A stretch of DNA of 64,000 nucleotides from Vibrio sinaloensis (lineage in GTDB: Bacteria; Pseudomonadota; Gammaproteobacteria; Enterobacterales; Vibrionaceae). Numbering within the stretch: the first letter of the stretch is position 1; every line of letters starts with the position of its first letter. The translations under genes were made by a program, and so were the position numbers. Below are positions 1 to 8,287 of the stretch, piece by piece. The stretch spans positions 24,491 through 88,490 of the forward strand of contig NZ_JWLV01000007.1 in NCBI RefSeq assembly GCF_000808535.1. The letters are read 5' to 3'. The notes beneath the pieces were generated by a model. That model made no database searches, had not been told where the DNA came from, and saw nothing but the letters and a program-made list of their open reading frames with translations.

Positions 1-303
1 AAAGTCGTGTTCGGGAATCAGGTTATGGACGTGATTCATACACCAGGGCACACGCCAGGTCATGTGGTACTGTTTAGTAACGAAGCCAAACTTGCCTTTG
101 TCGGGGATGTACTGTTTAACGGTTCTATTGGCCGTACTGATTTTCCCAAAGGCGACTTCAATACATTGATTAGCTCTATCAAGACTAAGCTCTGGCCTTT
201 AGGAAACGAGGTGCGCTTTGTTCCTGGTCATGGTCCAGAATCCACTTTTGGCCGCGAGCGAGCATCAAACCCGTTTGTGGCCGATGAGATGCCGTTGTAC
301 TAA
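1..303 (+). CDS. MBL-fold metallo-hydrolase, C-terminal part (5' end outside window)
   Basis: The reading frame is open from base 1 to a TAA at 301-303, so only about the last 100 residues are present. The motif [12 protein letters not shown] supplies metal ligands of the metallo-beta-lactamase fold. The downstream [17 protein letters not shown] segment holds the bridging Asp, and VPGHGPEST holds the last His. The pattern is that of the small glyoxalase II-like YcbL group, which hydrolyses thioesters in the cytoplasm. Substrate is not certain. The GTG at base 7 lies inside the domain and is not a plausible start. Confidence 0.9.
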   Translation, partial: KVVFGNQVMDVIHTPGHTPGHVVLFSNEAKLAFVGDVLFNGSIGRTDFPKGDFNTLISSIKTKLWPLGNEVRFVPGHGPESTFGRERASNPFVADEMPLY

Positions 304-322
304 ATGGCCGTATAGATATTGC

Positions 323-348
323 AAAAAGACCGCTGAGTCGGTCTTTTT
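323..348. terminator. Bidirectional intrinsic terminator
   Basis: A 10-bp stem (AAAAAGACCG / CGGTCTTTTT) with a six-base loop and A/T tracts on both sides lies between the converging MBL-fold gene and DUF2982 gene, so it can end transcription from either side. Confidence 0.85.
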
Positions 349-366
349 AGTTTTCTACGCAGGATC

Positions 367-1041
367 TCAATCTGATTCCGCGGCGGCAAGGTAGCGCCGC
401 GTCAAACCAACGAACTCTTCTATGGGTCGATCGAGATCTTGTGCCGAGATAAAAATATCGTAATCAAAATAACGTCTTTGATAAGCCATTCGGTTAGCGA
501 GCATGGCTTGCAACCCTTTAAACTCTTCACCGCGGCTGTTTTTGTAGGGCGTTGAATCAAGCACAATGTCCTCAAATCGGGTGCCTTGATTGTGTTGCCG
601 TGCGCCAAGGTAAAGCAGCGCCCGTTGGCTCAACAGTATTTCTGTCGCAATCCGAGGACAAATGCTCTCTAGGTAAGGAGAGTAGTCTTTGAGCTTGATG
701 CCAATCCAGGGTAGGGGCTGTTGCCACCCTTCTTGGTCGTAATGACAAATGCCGATCTTGCTTATGTTCGTCCATTTTACGACCCAACCGCCTTTGAACA
801 GGTGTTGCTGAAAATGAGTGGCAGTTAAGGTGTAGCCGACGGTTGCTTTTTGAATCATCAGGTAGGCAAAGCCAATCACTGAGCAAACCGCCACTAGGGT
901 TAAAAGGGCTTGTTGCAATCCCGGCGCATACATAACCAGAAACAAGACGCCGATGGTGAGCAACCATCCGACTATCTTGGCAAATGGTGAGCGAAAATCT
1001 AGCGGTTGATTGGATAAGTGCAGTGTTTCCATAGCGGCCAC
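367..1041 (-). CDS. DUF2982 domain-containing membrane protein
   Basis: This 224-residue protein has two adjacent hydrophobic helices (about residues 20-65) followed by a soluble region with the conserved-looking stretch WVVKWTNISKIGICHYD. The composition and length fit the DUF2982 family of Vibrio and relatives, whose function is unknown. The cytoplasmic part vaguely recalls PH-like membrane proteins, which is only inference. The start could also be the ATG three codons later (1032). It stands alone, convergent with the MBL-fold gene. Confidence 0.75.
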   Translation of the reverse strand: MAAMETLHLSNQPLDFRSPFAKIVGWLLTIGVLFLVMYAPGLQQALLTLVAVCSVIGFAYLMIQKATVGYTLTATHFQQHLFKGGWVVKWTNISKIGICHYDQEGWQQPLPWIGIKLKDYSPYLESICPRIATEILLSQRALLYLGARQHNQGTRFEDIVLDSTPYKNSRGEEFKGLQAMLANRMAYQRRYFDYDIFISAQDLDRPIEEFVGLTRRYLAAAESD

Positions 1042-1250
1042 TCGTGACGTTTAAACCTCTGTTTATATATTCAGTAGTTAGGAAAAAGATCATAAACCCT
1101 ATTGATTAAATTGTAGTCTGATAACCGGATATCACGCATTTTTGGTCTATAAAGCTGACCATACGCTGTAAATGACCGCAAAATTTTGGTATAAATCGCG
1201 CTTCAAATTTTCACCACTGCTCCGTATGCAGTGAAATGGAGAAATACTCG

Positions 1251-1622
1251 ATGAGACTTGCTCATAAGCGCAAAGTGCAGATGAAACTGCAAAAGCGTAT
1301 TAAAGCGACAGTTGCAAATGTAGCAGCAACAAAGAAAGCGAAGCCTATAGTTGAGAAGAAAGTAGCTGCAGCGCCAGCAGCGGAGAAAGTTGTTGTAGCT
1401 AAAGCAACTGACGTTGCATTAACGCCAAAACAACAACAAGTTCTGGATATCGTTGTGGCAAATGCGGAAGGCATTAACCCTAAAGGTATCGGCCTAGAAG
1501 CAGGCCAGGAAGATGCGAAAGCAGCATCTTGGGCGACAGGTGCTCTTAAAAAACTACTAGAAGAGAATCTAGTGGTCAAAGAGCAGCTAGCGGGCAATAA
1601 GGTTATCTACAAAGCTGTTTAG
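1251..1622 (+). CDS. Lys/Ala-rich protein with C-terminal winged-helix-like domain
   Basis: The preferred start is the ATG at 1251, nine bases after a GGAG at 1238-1241; an upstream in-frame ATG at 1236 has no ribosome-binding site. The 123-residue product has two parts. Residues 1-55 are rich in Lys, Arg and Ala (LAHKRKVQMKLQKRIKATVA, then KKAKP and Ala/Val/Lys runs), resembling a disordered DNA-binding tail. Residues 57-123 look like a MarR-type winged helix: LTPKQQQVLDIV, then a recognition-helix-like stretch and a C-terminal hairpin (LVVKEQLAGNKVIYKAV). It is probably a small DNA-binding protein. The family is unnamed to me, and a nucleoid-associated role is inference. Confidence 0.75.
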   Translation: MRLAHKRKVQMKLQKRIKATVANVAATKKAKPIVEKKVAAAPAAEKVVVAKATDVALTPKQQQVLDIVVANAEGINPKGIGLEAGQEDAKAASWATGALKKLLEENLVVKEQLAGNKVIYKAV

Positions 1623-1668
1623 TAACCGCTCTGCTTACCTAGTGATATTCATTAGGCATAATGCTTTA

Positions 1669-1700
1669 GAAGCCTCGACGTGTTCGAGGCTTTCTGTTTT
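1669..1700 (+). terminator. Intrinsic terminator after the winged-helix gene
   Basis: GCCTCGA / TCGAGGC stem with loop CGTGT, followed by TTTCTGTTTT. Confidence 0.8.
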
Positions 1701-1852
1701 ATAAACCCAAGCGCATAAAAACGACCCACTTGTCACACTTATTACATTTTTCCTACATTTCTAGTCAAAATTTGTTTCTACGTATATCTCGCTTGTTTTG
1801 TCCTGCCTCTTATTTCTAACTTATTAATTTTCATAGCGCTGGATAATTTGTA

Positions 1853-1870
1853 GTACGTATTACTACGTAC
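1853..1870. promoter_or_regulatory. Perfect inverted repeat upstream of TRAP operon (candidate operator)
   Basis: GTACGTA-TTAC-TACGTAC is a perfect 7-bp inverted repeat about 140 bp before the start of the TRAP binding-protein gene. It lies in the otherwise gene-free 1701-2008 leader, which is A/T-rich. Two-fold symmetry of this size suits a dimeric activator, and the NarL-family regulator encoded at 6501-7139 is the obvious candidate. That link is inference. Confidence 0.45.
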
Positions 1871-2008
1871 GCCATAAGTATTACGCTGTTTGTAATTGTT
1901 AATAACAGTGCGTGTTCTCGCTGATTTCATCTTTTCATGTCTTGTACGACTCTTTAACCGGAACAGAAACTACCTATGAAGGTATGTCGGCTAACAAAGG
2001 ACGTGAAC

Positions 2009-3097
2009 ATGAGTCTTATCAAACAATCTTTAAAACGAGTACTAAAAGGTACAGCAGTGGCTGCGGCGCTAATGATGGCGGCGACATCGGTTAGTGCTGC
2101 AGAAAAAGTGTATCGCTTGAAACTGGCGGAAACGTGGGGACCAAATTTCCCGATTTTTGGTGACGCCACCAAAAACATGGCAAAGATGGCTGAGGAAATG
2201 TCGAACGGTCGTTTGCAAATTCGCATCGACTCTGCAAACAAGCACAAAGCGCCACTGGGTGTTTTCGATATGGTGAAATCCGGCCAGTATGATCTTGGCC
2301 ACTCTGCGTCTTACTACTGGAAAGGCAAAGTACCTAACACTCTTTATTTCACTTCAATGCCTTTCGGTATGCTGCCAACAGAACAGTACGCTTGGTTCTA
2401 CTACGGTGGCGGTATGGAGTTGATGGAAAAGGTTTACGCTCCTCATAACCTGCTTTCTTTCCCTGGTGGTAACACGGATACCCAGATGGGCGGCTGGTTC
2501 CAAAAAGAGATCAATTCGGTTGAAGACCTACAAGGTTTGAAAATGCGTATTCCAGGTTTTGCCGGTGAAATCCTTGCTGAGCTTGGCGCTAAACCGACGA
2601 ACATTGCCCCTGGTGAGCTATACACCTCTCTAGAGCGTCGTACCATCGATGCGCTTGAGTGGGTTGGTCCATCACTCGATTTGCGTATGGGTTTCCACAA
2701 AATTGCACCTTACTACTACACAGGTTGGCATGAGCCAGGGACGGAACTTCAGTTCTTAGTCAACAAACGTGTGTGGGAACGTCTACCAGATGATCTAAAA
2801 GCGATCCTTCAAGTGGCAATGAAAACCGCTGCTTACGATATGTACACTCAATCTAAGCATGAAAGTGGCAAAAACTGGGCGTCTATCCAATCTGAGTACC
2901 CGAATGTTCAGGTTAAAGACTTCCCAGAAGAGGTCATGACGGCGCTGCGTGAAGCAAATGATCGTCTATTGAAGGCACACGCTGAGAAAGATGCAATGGC
3001 GAAAGAAATCCAACAATCGCAAGCAGACTACATCAACCAAGTTCGTCCGTGGTCTAACATTTCGCACCGTGCATACCTAAATAGCCAAGCTCAATAA
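2009..3097 (+). CDS. TRAP transporter substrate-binding protein, DctP family (TakP-like)
   Basis: The start is the ATG at 2009, seven bases after AAGGA; an ATG at 1976 in the same frame lacks a site. A Sec signal peptide of about 30 residues ends at SVSA-AEK. The mature protein follows the TakP / lactate-binding subfamily, with motifs GGGMELMEKVY, GLKMRIPGFAGE, RRTIDALEWVGP and GWHEPGTELQ. Known members bind 2-oxoacids or calcium lactate, and the Arg in MRIPG-type segments and the EWVGP Glu contact the ligand. It is the periplasmic receptor for the permease genes that follow. Substrate is inferred as a monocarboxylate, not a C4-dicarboxylate. Confidence 0.9.
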   Translation: MSLIKQSLKRVLKGTAVAAALMMAATSVSAAEKVYRLKLAETWGPNFPIFGDATKNMAKMAEEMSNGRLQIRIDSANKHKAPLGVFDMVKSGQYDLGHSASYYWKGKVPNTLYFTSMPFGMLPTEQYAWFYYGGGMELMEKVYAPHNLLSFPGGNTDTQMGGWFQKEINSVEDLQGLKMRIPGFAGEILAELGAKPTNIAPGELYTSLERRTIDALEWVGPSLDLRMGFHKIAPYYYTGWHEPGTELQFLVNKRVWERLPDDLKAILQVAMKTAAYDMYTQSKHESGKNWASIQSEYPNVQVKDFPEEVMTALREANDRLLKAHAEKDAMAKEIQQSQADYINQVRPWSNISHRAYLNSQAQ

Positions 3098-3174
3098 CAA
3101 AAACACATAAATAAAAATGCTGACATAGTGACACTGTCACCTTGTTGGCGAAGCCCAAGAAATCTAATCAAACT

Positions 3175-3198
3175 AAACGCCACCTTTAAGTGGCGTTT
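3175..3198 (+). terminator. Intra-operon terminator/attenuator between binding protein and permease
   Basis: AAACGCCAC / GTGGCGTTT stem with loop CTTTAA, then CATTC. It sits in the 126-bp gap after the binding-protein gene and could reduce permease transcript relative to the binding protein, or protect the upstream mRNA 3' end. Confidence 0.6.
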
Positions 3199-3223
3199 CA
3201 TTCAAAATTCCATGGAGTAGGGA

Positions 3224-3772
3224 ATGAGAAGCCTAATTTATATTGAGCGAGCGTTTAATCGCTTTGGTGACTTCCTTGGATGGTTATCAAGCATTTTGTT
3301 TATCTTGTTGCTTGCCAATGTCGTCTATGACGTTGTAATGCGTTACGTGTTTAACGATGTCTCTATTGCATTCCAAGAGATGGAATGGCACCTGTTTTCT
3401 GCTGTATTTTTGTTAGGTGTTCCCTACGCGATCAAAGCGGGGGGCCATGTACGAGTCGACCTTTTCTATGAGCGCTTATCGAATAAAGCGCAGGCCATTA
3501 TCGATGTGTTAGGCACACTTTTTTTCCTTTTCCCATTTTGCCTACTGGTTGCCTATTACGGTATCGACTTTGCGAAGGAGAGTTACGCGCTAGGAGAGAC
3601 TTCGGGTGACCCTGGTGGCTTACCTTATCGCTGGATCATTAAAGCGATGATCCCTTTATCTTTCTTCTTTATGGCAGTCAGTGGCGTAGGCTTGCTGCTG
3701 CATTCAATCAATAAGATTGTGAATCCTCACCTTCTTTACCAAGCAAGTCAGAACCAAAAGTCGGAGAGCTAA
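3224..3772 (+). CDS. TRAP transporter small permease subunit (DctQ)
   Basis: This 182-residue inner-membrane protein has four predicted membrane helices (about residues 20-40, 60-80, 95-120 and 140-165). The conserved Q-subunit segments FQEMEWHLF and GGHVRVDLFYERL are present. The start ATG follows GGAGTAGGGA. It pairs with the M subunit, whose start lies two bases after this stop, so the two are translationally linked. Q subunits scaffold the transport subunit and help dock the loaded binding protein. Confidence 0.92.
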   Translation: MRSLIYIERAFNRFGDFLGWLSSILFILLLANVVYDVVMRYVFNDVSIAFQEMEWHLFSAVFLLGVPYAIKAGGHVRVDLFYERLSNKAQAIIDVLGTLFFLFPFCLLVAYYGIDFAKESYALGETSGDPGGLPYRWIIKAMIPLSFFFMAVSGVGLLLHSINKIVNPHLLYQASQNQKSES

Positions 3773-3774
3773 TC

Positions 3775-5058
3775 ATGGTCGGTATTGTAATGTTTTTCGT
3801 TGCCTTGTTCGCTCTGCTACTTGGCTTCCCTGTTGCGTTTACCTTTGGTGGTATCGCGTTGATCTTTGGTGTTTGGGCAGAAGGTTGGGAGATGTTTGCC
3901 TTCATGCCGTATCGAATTCAGTCGATCATGGAAAACACCGTCCTGATGGCTGTACCACTGTTTGTTTTCATGGGGCTGGTGCTGCAAAAAACTCGCCTTG
4001 CGGAGCAGTTACTTGAGTCAATGGGCAAGTTGTTCGGCGGTGTGCGTGGGGGGATTGCGATCTCAACCGTATTGGTTGGCGCACTGCTCGCGGCATCAAC
4101 GGGTGTGGTAGGGGCTTCGGTCGTTGCGATGGGGCTTATCTCATTGCCTGTGATGCTCAAGTACAACTACGATAAAGGTCTTGCCTGCGGTACGATTTGT
4201 GCGTCAGGAACGTTGGGGCAGATCATCCCGCCTTCTATCGTTTTGATTCTGCTGGGTGATGTATTGGGCGTGCCTGTTGGTGATCTTTTCCAAGCGGCGG
4301 TTTGGCCGGGCCTTGTGTTAGTAGGGGCTTATGTCATCTATATCCTTATCTACGCAAAGCTTAACCCAGAGGCTGCGCAACCTATACCTAGCGATGGCAC
4401 GATGGATCGTAAGCAAGAGGTAATCACGGCATTGAAAGCGGTTATCCCGCCGCTCGCACTGATTGTTGTGGTTCTCGGTTCTATCTTCGCCGGTGTTGCA
4501 ACGCCAACAGAATCGGCAGCGCTAGGTGGTGCCGGTGCGATTATTCTTGCACTTCTATACGGTCAGTTTAGTTGGTCGATGGTCTATGAGGCAGCCAAAG
4601 AAACCGTCAAAGTAACGGCAATGGTGTTCGCGATTCTACTCGGTGCAACGGCTTTCTCTATGGCGTTCACCTATACGGGCGGTGACTACTTAGTCGAAGA
4701 GTGGATGCTGAATATCCCTGGTGAGAAATGGGGCTTCCTCATCATCACGATGCTTGTCATTTTGGTGCTTGGTTTCTTCATCGACTTCGTGGAAATCTGT
4801 TTCATCATTGTTCCTATTTTGGCGCCTGTTGCCGAGATCCTAGGCATCAATATGACGTGGTTTGCAATTCTTATCGCTATGAACCTTCAGACCTCATTCC
4901 TAACGCCTCCATTTGGTTTTAGCTTGTTCTATCTAAAAGGGGTAGCACCGAAAGGCGTCACAACACAAGACATCTACCGAGGGGTAATGCCATTTATCGC
5001 AATTCAGATACTGGTTCTCGCTAGTTTGTTGGTTTTCCCCGAGTTTTACGGAATGTGA
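3775..5058 (+). CDS. TRAP transporter large permease subunit (DctM)
   Basis: This 427-residue protein has about a dozen hydrophobic segments, as expected for the ion-coupled transport subunit of TRAP systems. Family marks include ALLAASTGVVGASVVAMGLI, GTICASGTLGQIIPPSI and the second-half counterpart LNLQTSFLTPPFGFSLFYLKG. These repeats form the two inverted hairpins that bind sodium and substrate. It completes the P-Q-M operon, and transcription probably ends at the hairpin at 5098. Confidence 0.93.
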   Translation: MVGIVMFFVALFALLLGFPVAFTFGGIALIFGVWAEGWEMFAFMPYRIQSIMENTVLMAVPLFVFMGLVLQKTRLAEQLLESMGKLFGGVRGGIAISTVLVGALLAASTGVVGASVVAMGLISLPVMLKYNYDKGLACGTICASGTLGQIIPPSIVLILLGDVLGVPVGDLFQAAVWPGLVLVGAYVIYILIYAKLNPEAAQPIPSDGTMDRKQEVITALKAVIPPLALIVVVLGSIFAGVATPTESAALGGAGAIILALLYGQFSWSMVYEAAKETVKVTAMVFAILLGATAFSMAFTYTGGDYLVEEWMLNIPGEKWGFLIITMLVILVLGFFIDFVEICFIIVPILAPVAEILGINMTWFAILIAMNLQTSFLTPPFGFSLFYLKGVAPKGVTTQDIYRGVMPFIAIQILVLASLLVFPEFYGM

Positions 5059-5097
5059 CCGCATAGTTACAGATAATTAACAATCATTGCTATAGTT

Positions 5098-5125
5098 AAG
5101 CCGCTTACTGGCCGTAAGCGGCTTT
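5098..5125 (+). terminator. Intrinsic terminator after TRAP operon
   Basis: AAGCCGCTTAC / GTAAGCGGCTTT stem with loop TGGCC, 22 bases before the start of the kinase gene. Some read-through into the kinase gene is possible. Confidence 0.8.
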
Positions 5126-5146
5126 CGTTGTATTAAGGGGAATGGA

Positions 5147-6508
5147 ATGCCTCTACAAGCTAAACTCATTTTGCTCAGCCTTGTCCCGTTATTACTCGTA
5201 ACGGCGATCACCAGTTGGATCTCTATATACCAAGCTCAAACCCTTGGCAAAAAGGAAGTCGAGTTATTTCGTGCTGGTTTGATCAAATCTAAAGAGACCG
5301 CACTTAAAGACAGTGTGGATCTCGCGTTTGACGCCATTTCTCATATTTATAATGACCCGAATCTACCAGAAGAGGTTGCGAAACAAGAAGTAAAACAGAT
5401 CATCGATAAGCTGCGTTATGGCACGGAAGGGGATGGGTATTTCTTCGCTTATGACGAGACGGGCGTCAATCTTGTTCATCCCATCATTCCTGAATTAGTG
5501 GGCCAGAACCTGATTGATATTCAGGACGAAAATGGCGACTTTCTGATTGCTGCCTTGTTACACCAAGCTCGAAACGGGGGAGGCTATCACGAGTATCTTT
5601 GGCAAAAACCCTCCTCTGGGGAAAGTGTTCCGAAGCTAAGCTATGCCGCTTGGCTAGATAAATGGAACTGGATGATCGGAACGGGTCTCTACATTGAAGA
5701 CATTTCCAAAGAGGTGGCTCGGCTTCAATCTGAAATCAACAAGAACATCGAAACCACCTTTTTTACAGTGATTGTCATTATGATTGTGACAGTTGCTGTT
5801 ATCGTCGTGATTACGCTGGCGGTCAATCTACATGAGCACAAGCTAGCAGATCGAAGTTTAAAAGAGCTGGCGCACAAAACCGTGATGTTTCAAGAAGATG
5901 AGAAAAAGCATCTTGCCAGAGAGTTGCATGATGGCATCAATCAACTTTTGGTGTCGAGTAAATGTCATCTCGAACTGCTCAGCAATAAAATTGACCAACC
6001 CGAGTTGCAGCAGCATCTCGTCAAGTCTCAGCATTCCTTGATGACAGCAATCAATGAAGTTCGTCATATCTCACACCAACTTCGCCCCAGTGCCTTGGAT
6101 GACATTGGCTTACAGGCTGCCATGAACAGTCTGCTGCAAGACTTCAAAGCACATTCCGGTGTTGAGGTGGAGTCGTCACTGACGACCGAGTCAGGCAAGT
6201 TAAAGTCCGAAGTGGCAACGACGCTTTATCGGGTGGCGCAAGAATCCTTGACCAACATCGGAAAACACGCCAATGCCAACAAAGTCAGCGTGATTTTGCA
6301 GCAAATGGGCAATATGCTACAGCTTATTATTAGAGATGATGGTGTAGGGTTTGACGTTTCTACAGCCATGCGTAAACAAGGGATTGGCTTACGTAACATG
6401 CGTGAGCGCGTCGAGTTTATCGGCGGAGATTTTGAAATTGAAAGTGAACCGGGCTTTGGTACCGAGATCACTGTGCTCTTAGAACTGGATGGATTGGTGT
6501 ATGGGTGA
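5147..6508 (+). CDS. Cache-domain sensor histidine kinase (HisKA_3 type)
   Basis: The order is a membrane helix (about residues 8-28), a periplasmic single-Cache domain (about 35-190; GTEGDGYFFAYDETG, HPIIPELVG, WNWMIGTGLYIEDI), a second helix (about 205-228), the phosphoacceptor helix with RELHDGI (His261), and a HATPase domain with DDGVGFD and GIGLRNMRERV. This is the NarX/DegS-like kinase class that pairs with NarL-type regulators. Cache domains of this type bind small organic acids such as pyruvate or acetate. Its place directly after the TRAP genes suggests it senses the transporter's substrate. The start follows AAGGGGAATGG. The regulator overlaps its 3' end. Confidence 0.92.
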   Translation: MPLQAKLILLSLVPLLLVTAITSWISIYQAQTLGKKEVELFRAGLIKSKETALKDSVDLAFDAISHIYNDPNLPEEVAKQEVKQIIDKLRYGTEGDGYFFAYDETGVNLVHPIIPELVGQNLIDIQDENGDFLIAALLHQARNGGGYHEYLWQKPSSGESVPKLSYAAWLDKWNWMIGTGLYIEDISKEVARLQSEINKNIETTFFTVIVIMIVTVAVIVVITLAVNLHEHKLADRSLKELAHKTVMFQEDEKKHLARELHDGINQLLVSSKCHLELLSNKIDQPELQQHLVKSQHSLMTAINEVRHISHQLRPSALDDIGLQAAMNSLLQDFKAHSGVEVESSLTTESGKLKSEVATTLYRVAQESLTNIGKHANANKVSVILQQMGNMLQLIIRDDGVGFDVSTAMRKQGIGLRNMRERVEFIGGDFEIESEPGFGTEITVLLELDGLVYG

Positions 6509-7139
6509 TGTAATCAAAGTTGTTATCGCAGACGACCACCAGGTGGTACTCGATGGATTTATGGCTCGCTTACAAATGGAGCCTGAGATCGAGGTTATCG
6601 GGACAGCAAGTAATGGGTTAGAGGCGGTAGAACGGGTGAAACAGTTGAAGCCCGATGTGGTTTTGATGGATGTGAGTATGCCAATCATGAATGGCATCGA
6701 GGCGACAAATATGATCCGCGAAGAAAACCCGCAAGCGAAAATTTTGATGTTAACCATGCATGACAACCGCGAATACATAATGAAGGTAATGCAAGTGGGC
6801 GCGGTCGGTTACATGCTTAAAGAAATCAGTGCCGATAAGATGGTTCAGGCTATCAAAACGGTTAATCAAGGTTCGACGTACTTTTGCGAGTCCGTGACTC
6901 AAACGCTGTTTTCTCAAGATGTAGTTCCCGCCAGCCAAAAGCCAAACCCACTGAGCCGACGGGAAGAGGCGGTACTCAAACTTGTCGCACAGGGCCATAG
7001 CAGCAAAAAGGTCGCTGCAATGCTCAACATCAGCTATCGAACCGTTGAGACTCATCGACAGAACATCAAACACAAGCTCGATTTACACAGTACGGCAGAG
7101 CTCGCCAAATATGCGGTTGAACGTGGATTGGTAGACTAG
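6501..7139 (+). CDS. Response regulator, NarL/FixJ (LuxR-HTH) family
   Basis: The start is the ATG at 6501, which overlaps the kinase stop by eight bases; the ATG at 6489 is less likely. The receiver domain (about 5-120) shows the acidic pair in VVIADDHQVV, the phosphoacceptor in DVVLMDVSMP and the switch Lys in GYMLKE. The C-terminal LuxR helix-turn-helix (about 150-205) shows LSRREEAVLKLVAQGHSSKK and SYRTVETHRQNI. It is the cognate partner of the Cache kinase. Its likely target is the TRAP promoter, where a perfect inverted repeat lies at 1853-1870 (inference). Confidence 0.92.
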   Translation: MGDVIKVVIADDHQVVLDGFMARLQMEPEIEVIGTASNGLEAVERVKQLKPDVVLMDVSMPIMNGIEATNMIREENPQAKILMLTMHDNREYIMKVMQVGAVGYMLKEISADKMVQAIKTVNQGSTYFCESVTQTLFSQDVVPASQKPNPLSRREEAVLKLVAQGHSSKKVAAMLNISYRTVETHRQNIKHKLDLHSTAELAKYAVERGLVD

Positions 7140-7190
7140 TGGTATTGGGTCAGTTAGTATGCGTTTGACCGAACAAATCAAGTATGCACA

Positions 7191-7535
7191 ATGAGTTACC
7201 CTAAGAATCTTCACCAGCATTATCATGCCCACGTTTATTTTGACGAGCACACAAGTGATATCGCTTATTCGCTTCGTGATTATGCTCGTGAGGAGTTAGA
7301 GCTTTCTGTTGGGCGCTTTAACCGCGGTCTTGTTGGCCCCCATCTAAGCTGGAGTTTTTCCATCGATTTTGACTCAAAGCAGTTTGACAAGGTTATTGAC
7401 TGGCTTGATAAAAATCGTCAGGAGATGTCCGTGTTGGTGCACGCCGTGACCGACAACGAATACCAAGATCATACGGATTTCGCCTACTGGTTAGGTGAAT
7501 CTCTTCCTCTTAAGTTGTCAATTTTTGAAGCTTAA
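7191..7535 (+). CDS. DOPA 4,5-dioxygenase family protein
   Basis: This 114-residue protein carries the family's His pattern: YHAHVYFDE near the N-terminus, GPHLSWSF in the middle, LVHAVT, and DHTDFAYWLG near the C-terminus. Fungal and plant relatives cleave the ring of DOPA. Bacterial members are widespread but mostly uncharacterised, so the true substrate here is unknown. It stands between the two-component system and a 2OG-Fe(II) oxygenase, both on the same strand. Confidence 0.85.
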   Translation: MSYPKNLHQHYHAHVYFDEHTSDIAYSLRDYAREELELSVGRFNRGLVGPHLSWSFSIDFDSKQFDKVIDWLDKNRQEMSVLVHAVTDNEYQDHTDFAYWLGESLPLKLSIFEA

Positions 7536-7634
7536 TCAACGAACTTTGTCCTTCACGACAAAGAACCTGATTTGTCACTAAAATAGCCTTACCTGTATAA
7601 GGCGTCCTCTGAATCTATTCATTGGACAACTATT

Positions 7635-8240
7635 ATGATGAACCCACTTATCGACGCTTTGTTTACTCAGGGCTACTATGTTTGGGATGATTTTCTATCC
7701 GCTCAAGAGGTCTCAGAACTTAAAGAGTGTATACCTGAGAATTGGAAGAAAGCTCGTATTGGTCGCAATGAAGAAGTGACTCGAGAATCTTCCATTCGCA
7801 GTGACAAAATTCAGTGGCTCACACCAAGTATGGGGACGCCCGTCGCCAATTACCTGAGCAAGATGGAGCAAATTCGTTTGGAAGCGAATCGCCATTTTTT
7901 CTTGGGGTTATTCGAATATGAAGCGCACTTTGCCAAGTATGAGAAAGGTGATTTTTATCAAAAGCATCTGGACTGTTTTCAAGGCAATGAAAACCGTCGC
8001 CTGACCACGGTCTTTTATATGAATGACGAGTGGAGTGAGGAAGATGCCGGAGAGTTGGTTGTGTATGATTTAGATGACAATCCGCTGATGACCCTGCCAC
8101 CAAAGTCTGGTCGCCTGTTTGTGTTCTTATCTGAGCAGTTTCCACACGAAGTATTGCCCACCAATACCGAGCGCTTTAGCATCGCAGGTTGGTTTCGCGT
8201 TAACGGCGTAAAAGATAACCAACTTGATATTGCTCGCTAG
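7635..8240 (+). CDS. 2OG-Fe(II) oxygenase (prolyl 4-hydroxylase type)
   Basis: This 201-residue protein has the double-stranded beta-helix iron site of the 2-oxoglutarate dioxygenases. HLDCF gives the HxD pair, FPHEVLPTNTERFSIAGWFR gives the distal His, and the following Arg binds 2-oxoglutarate. Proteins of this size and layout hydroxylate peptides or proteins in other bacteria, but this one's target is unknown. Two adjacent ATG codons (7635 and 7638) are possible starts. A hairpin terminator follows. Confidence 0.88.
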   Translation: MMNPLIDALFTQGYYVWDDFLSAQEVSELKECIPENWKKARIGRNEEVTRESSIRSDKIQWLTPSMGTPVANYLSKMEQIRLEANRHFFLGLFEYEAHFAKYEKGDFYQKHLDCFQGNENRRLTTVFYMNDEWSEEDAGELVVYDLDDNPLMTLPPKSGRLFVFLSEQFPHEVLPTNTERFSIAGWFRVNGVKDNQLDIAR

Positions 8241-8250
8241 AGACCGTTTA

Positions 8251-8277
8251 CCAAGATCGCGTTGTTTGCGATCTTGG
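8251..8277. terminator. Hairpin between convergent oxygenase and patatin genes
   Basis: CCAAGATCGC / GCGATCTTGG, 10-bp perfect stem with loop GTTGTTT, placed between two convergent stop codons. The T-tracts are weak. Confidence 0.65.
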
Positions 8278-8287
8278 CAATTTGATC

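Noticed and set aside
572..1093. Alternative 173-codon minus frame overlapping the DUF2982 gene
   Set aside because: It is a shadow frame with atypical composition; the 367-1041 frame has membrane helices and family similarity.
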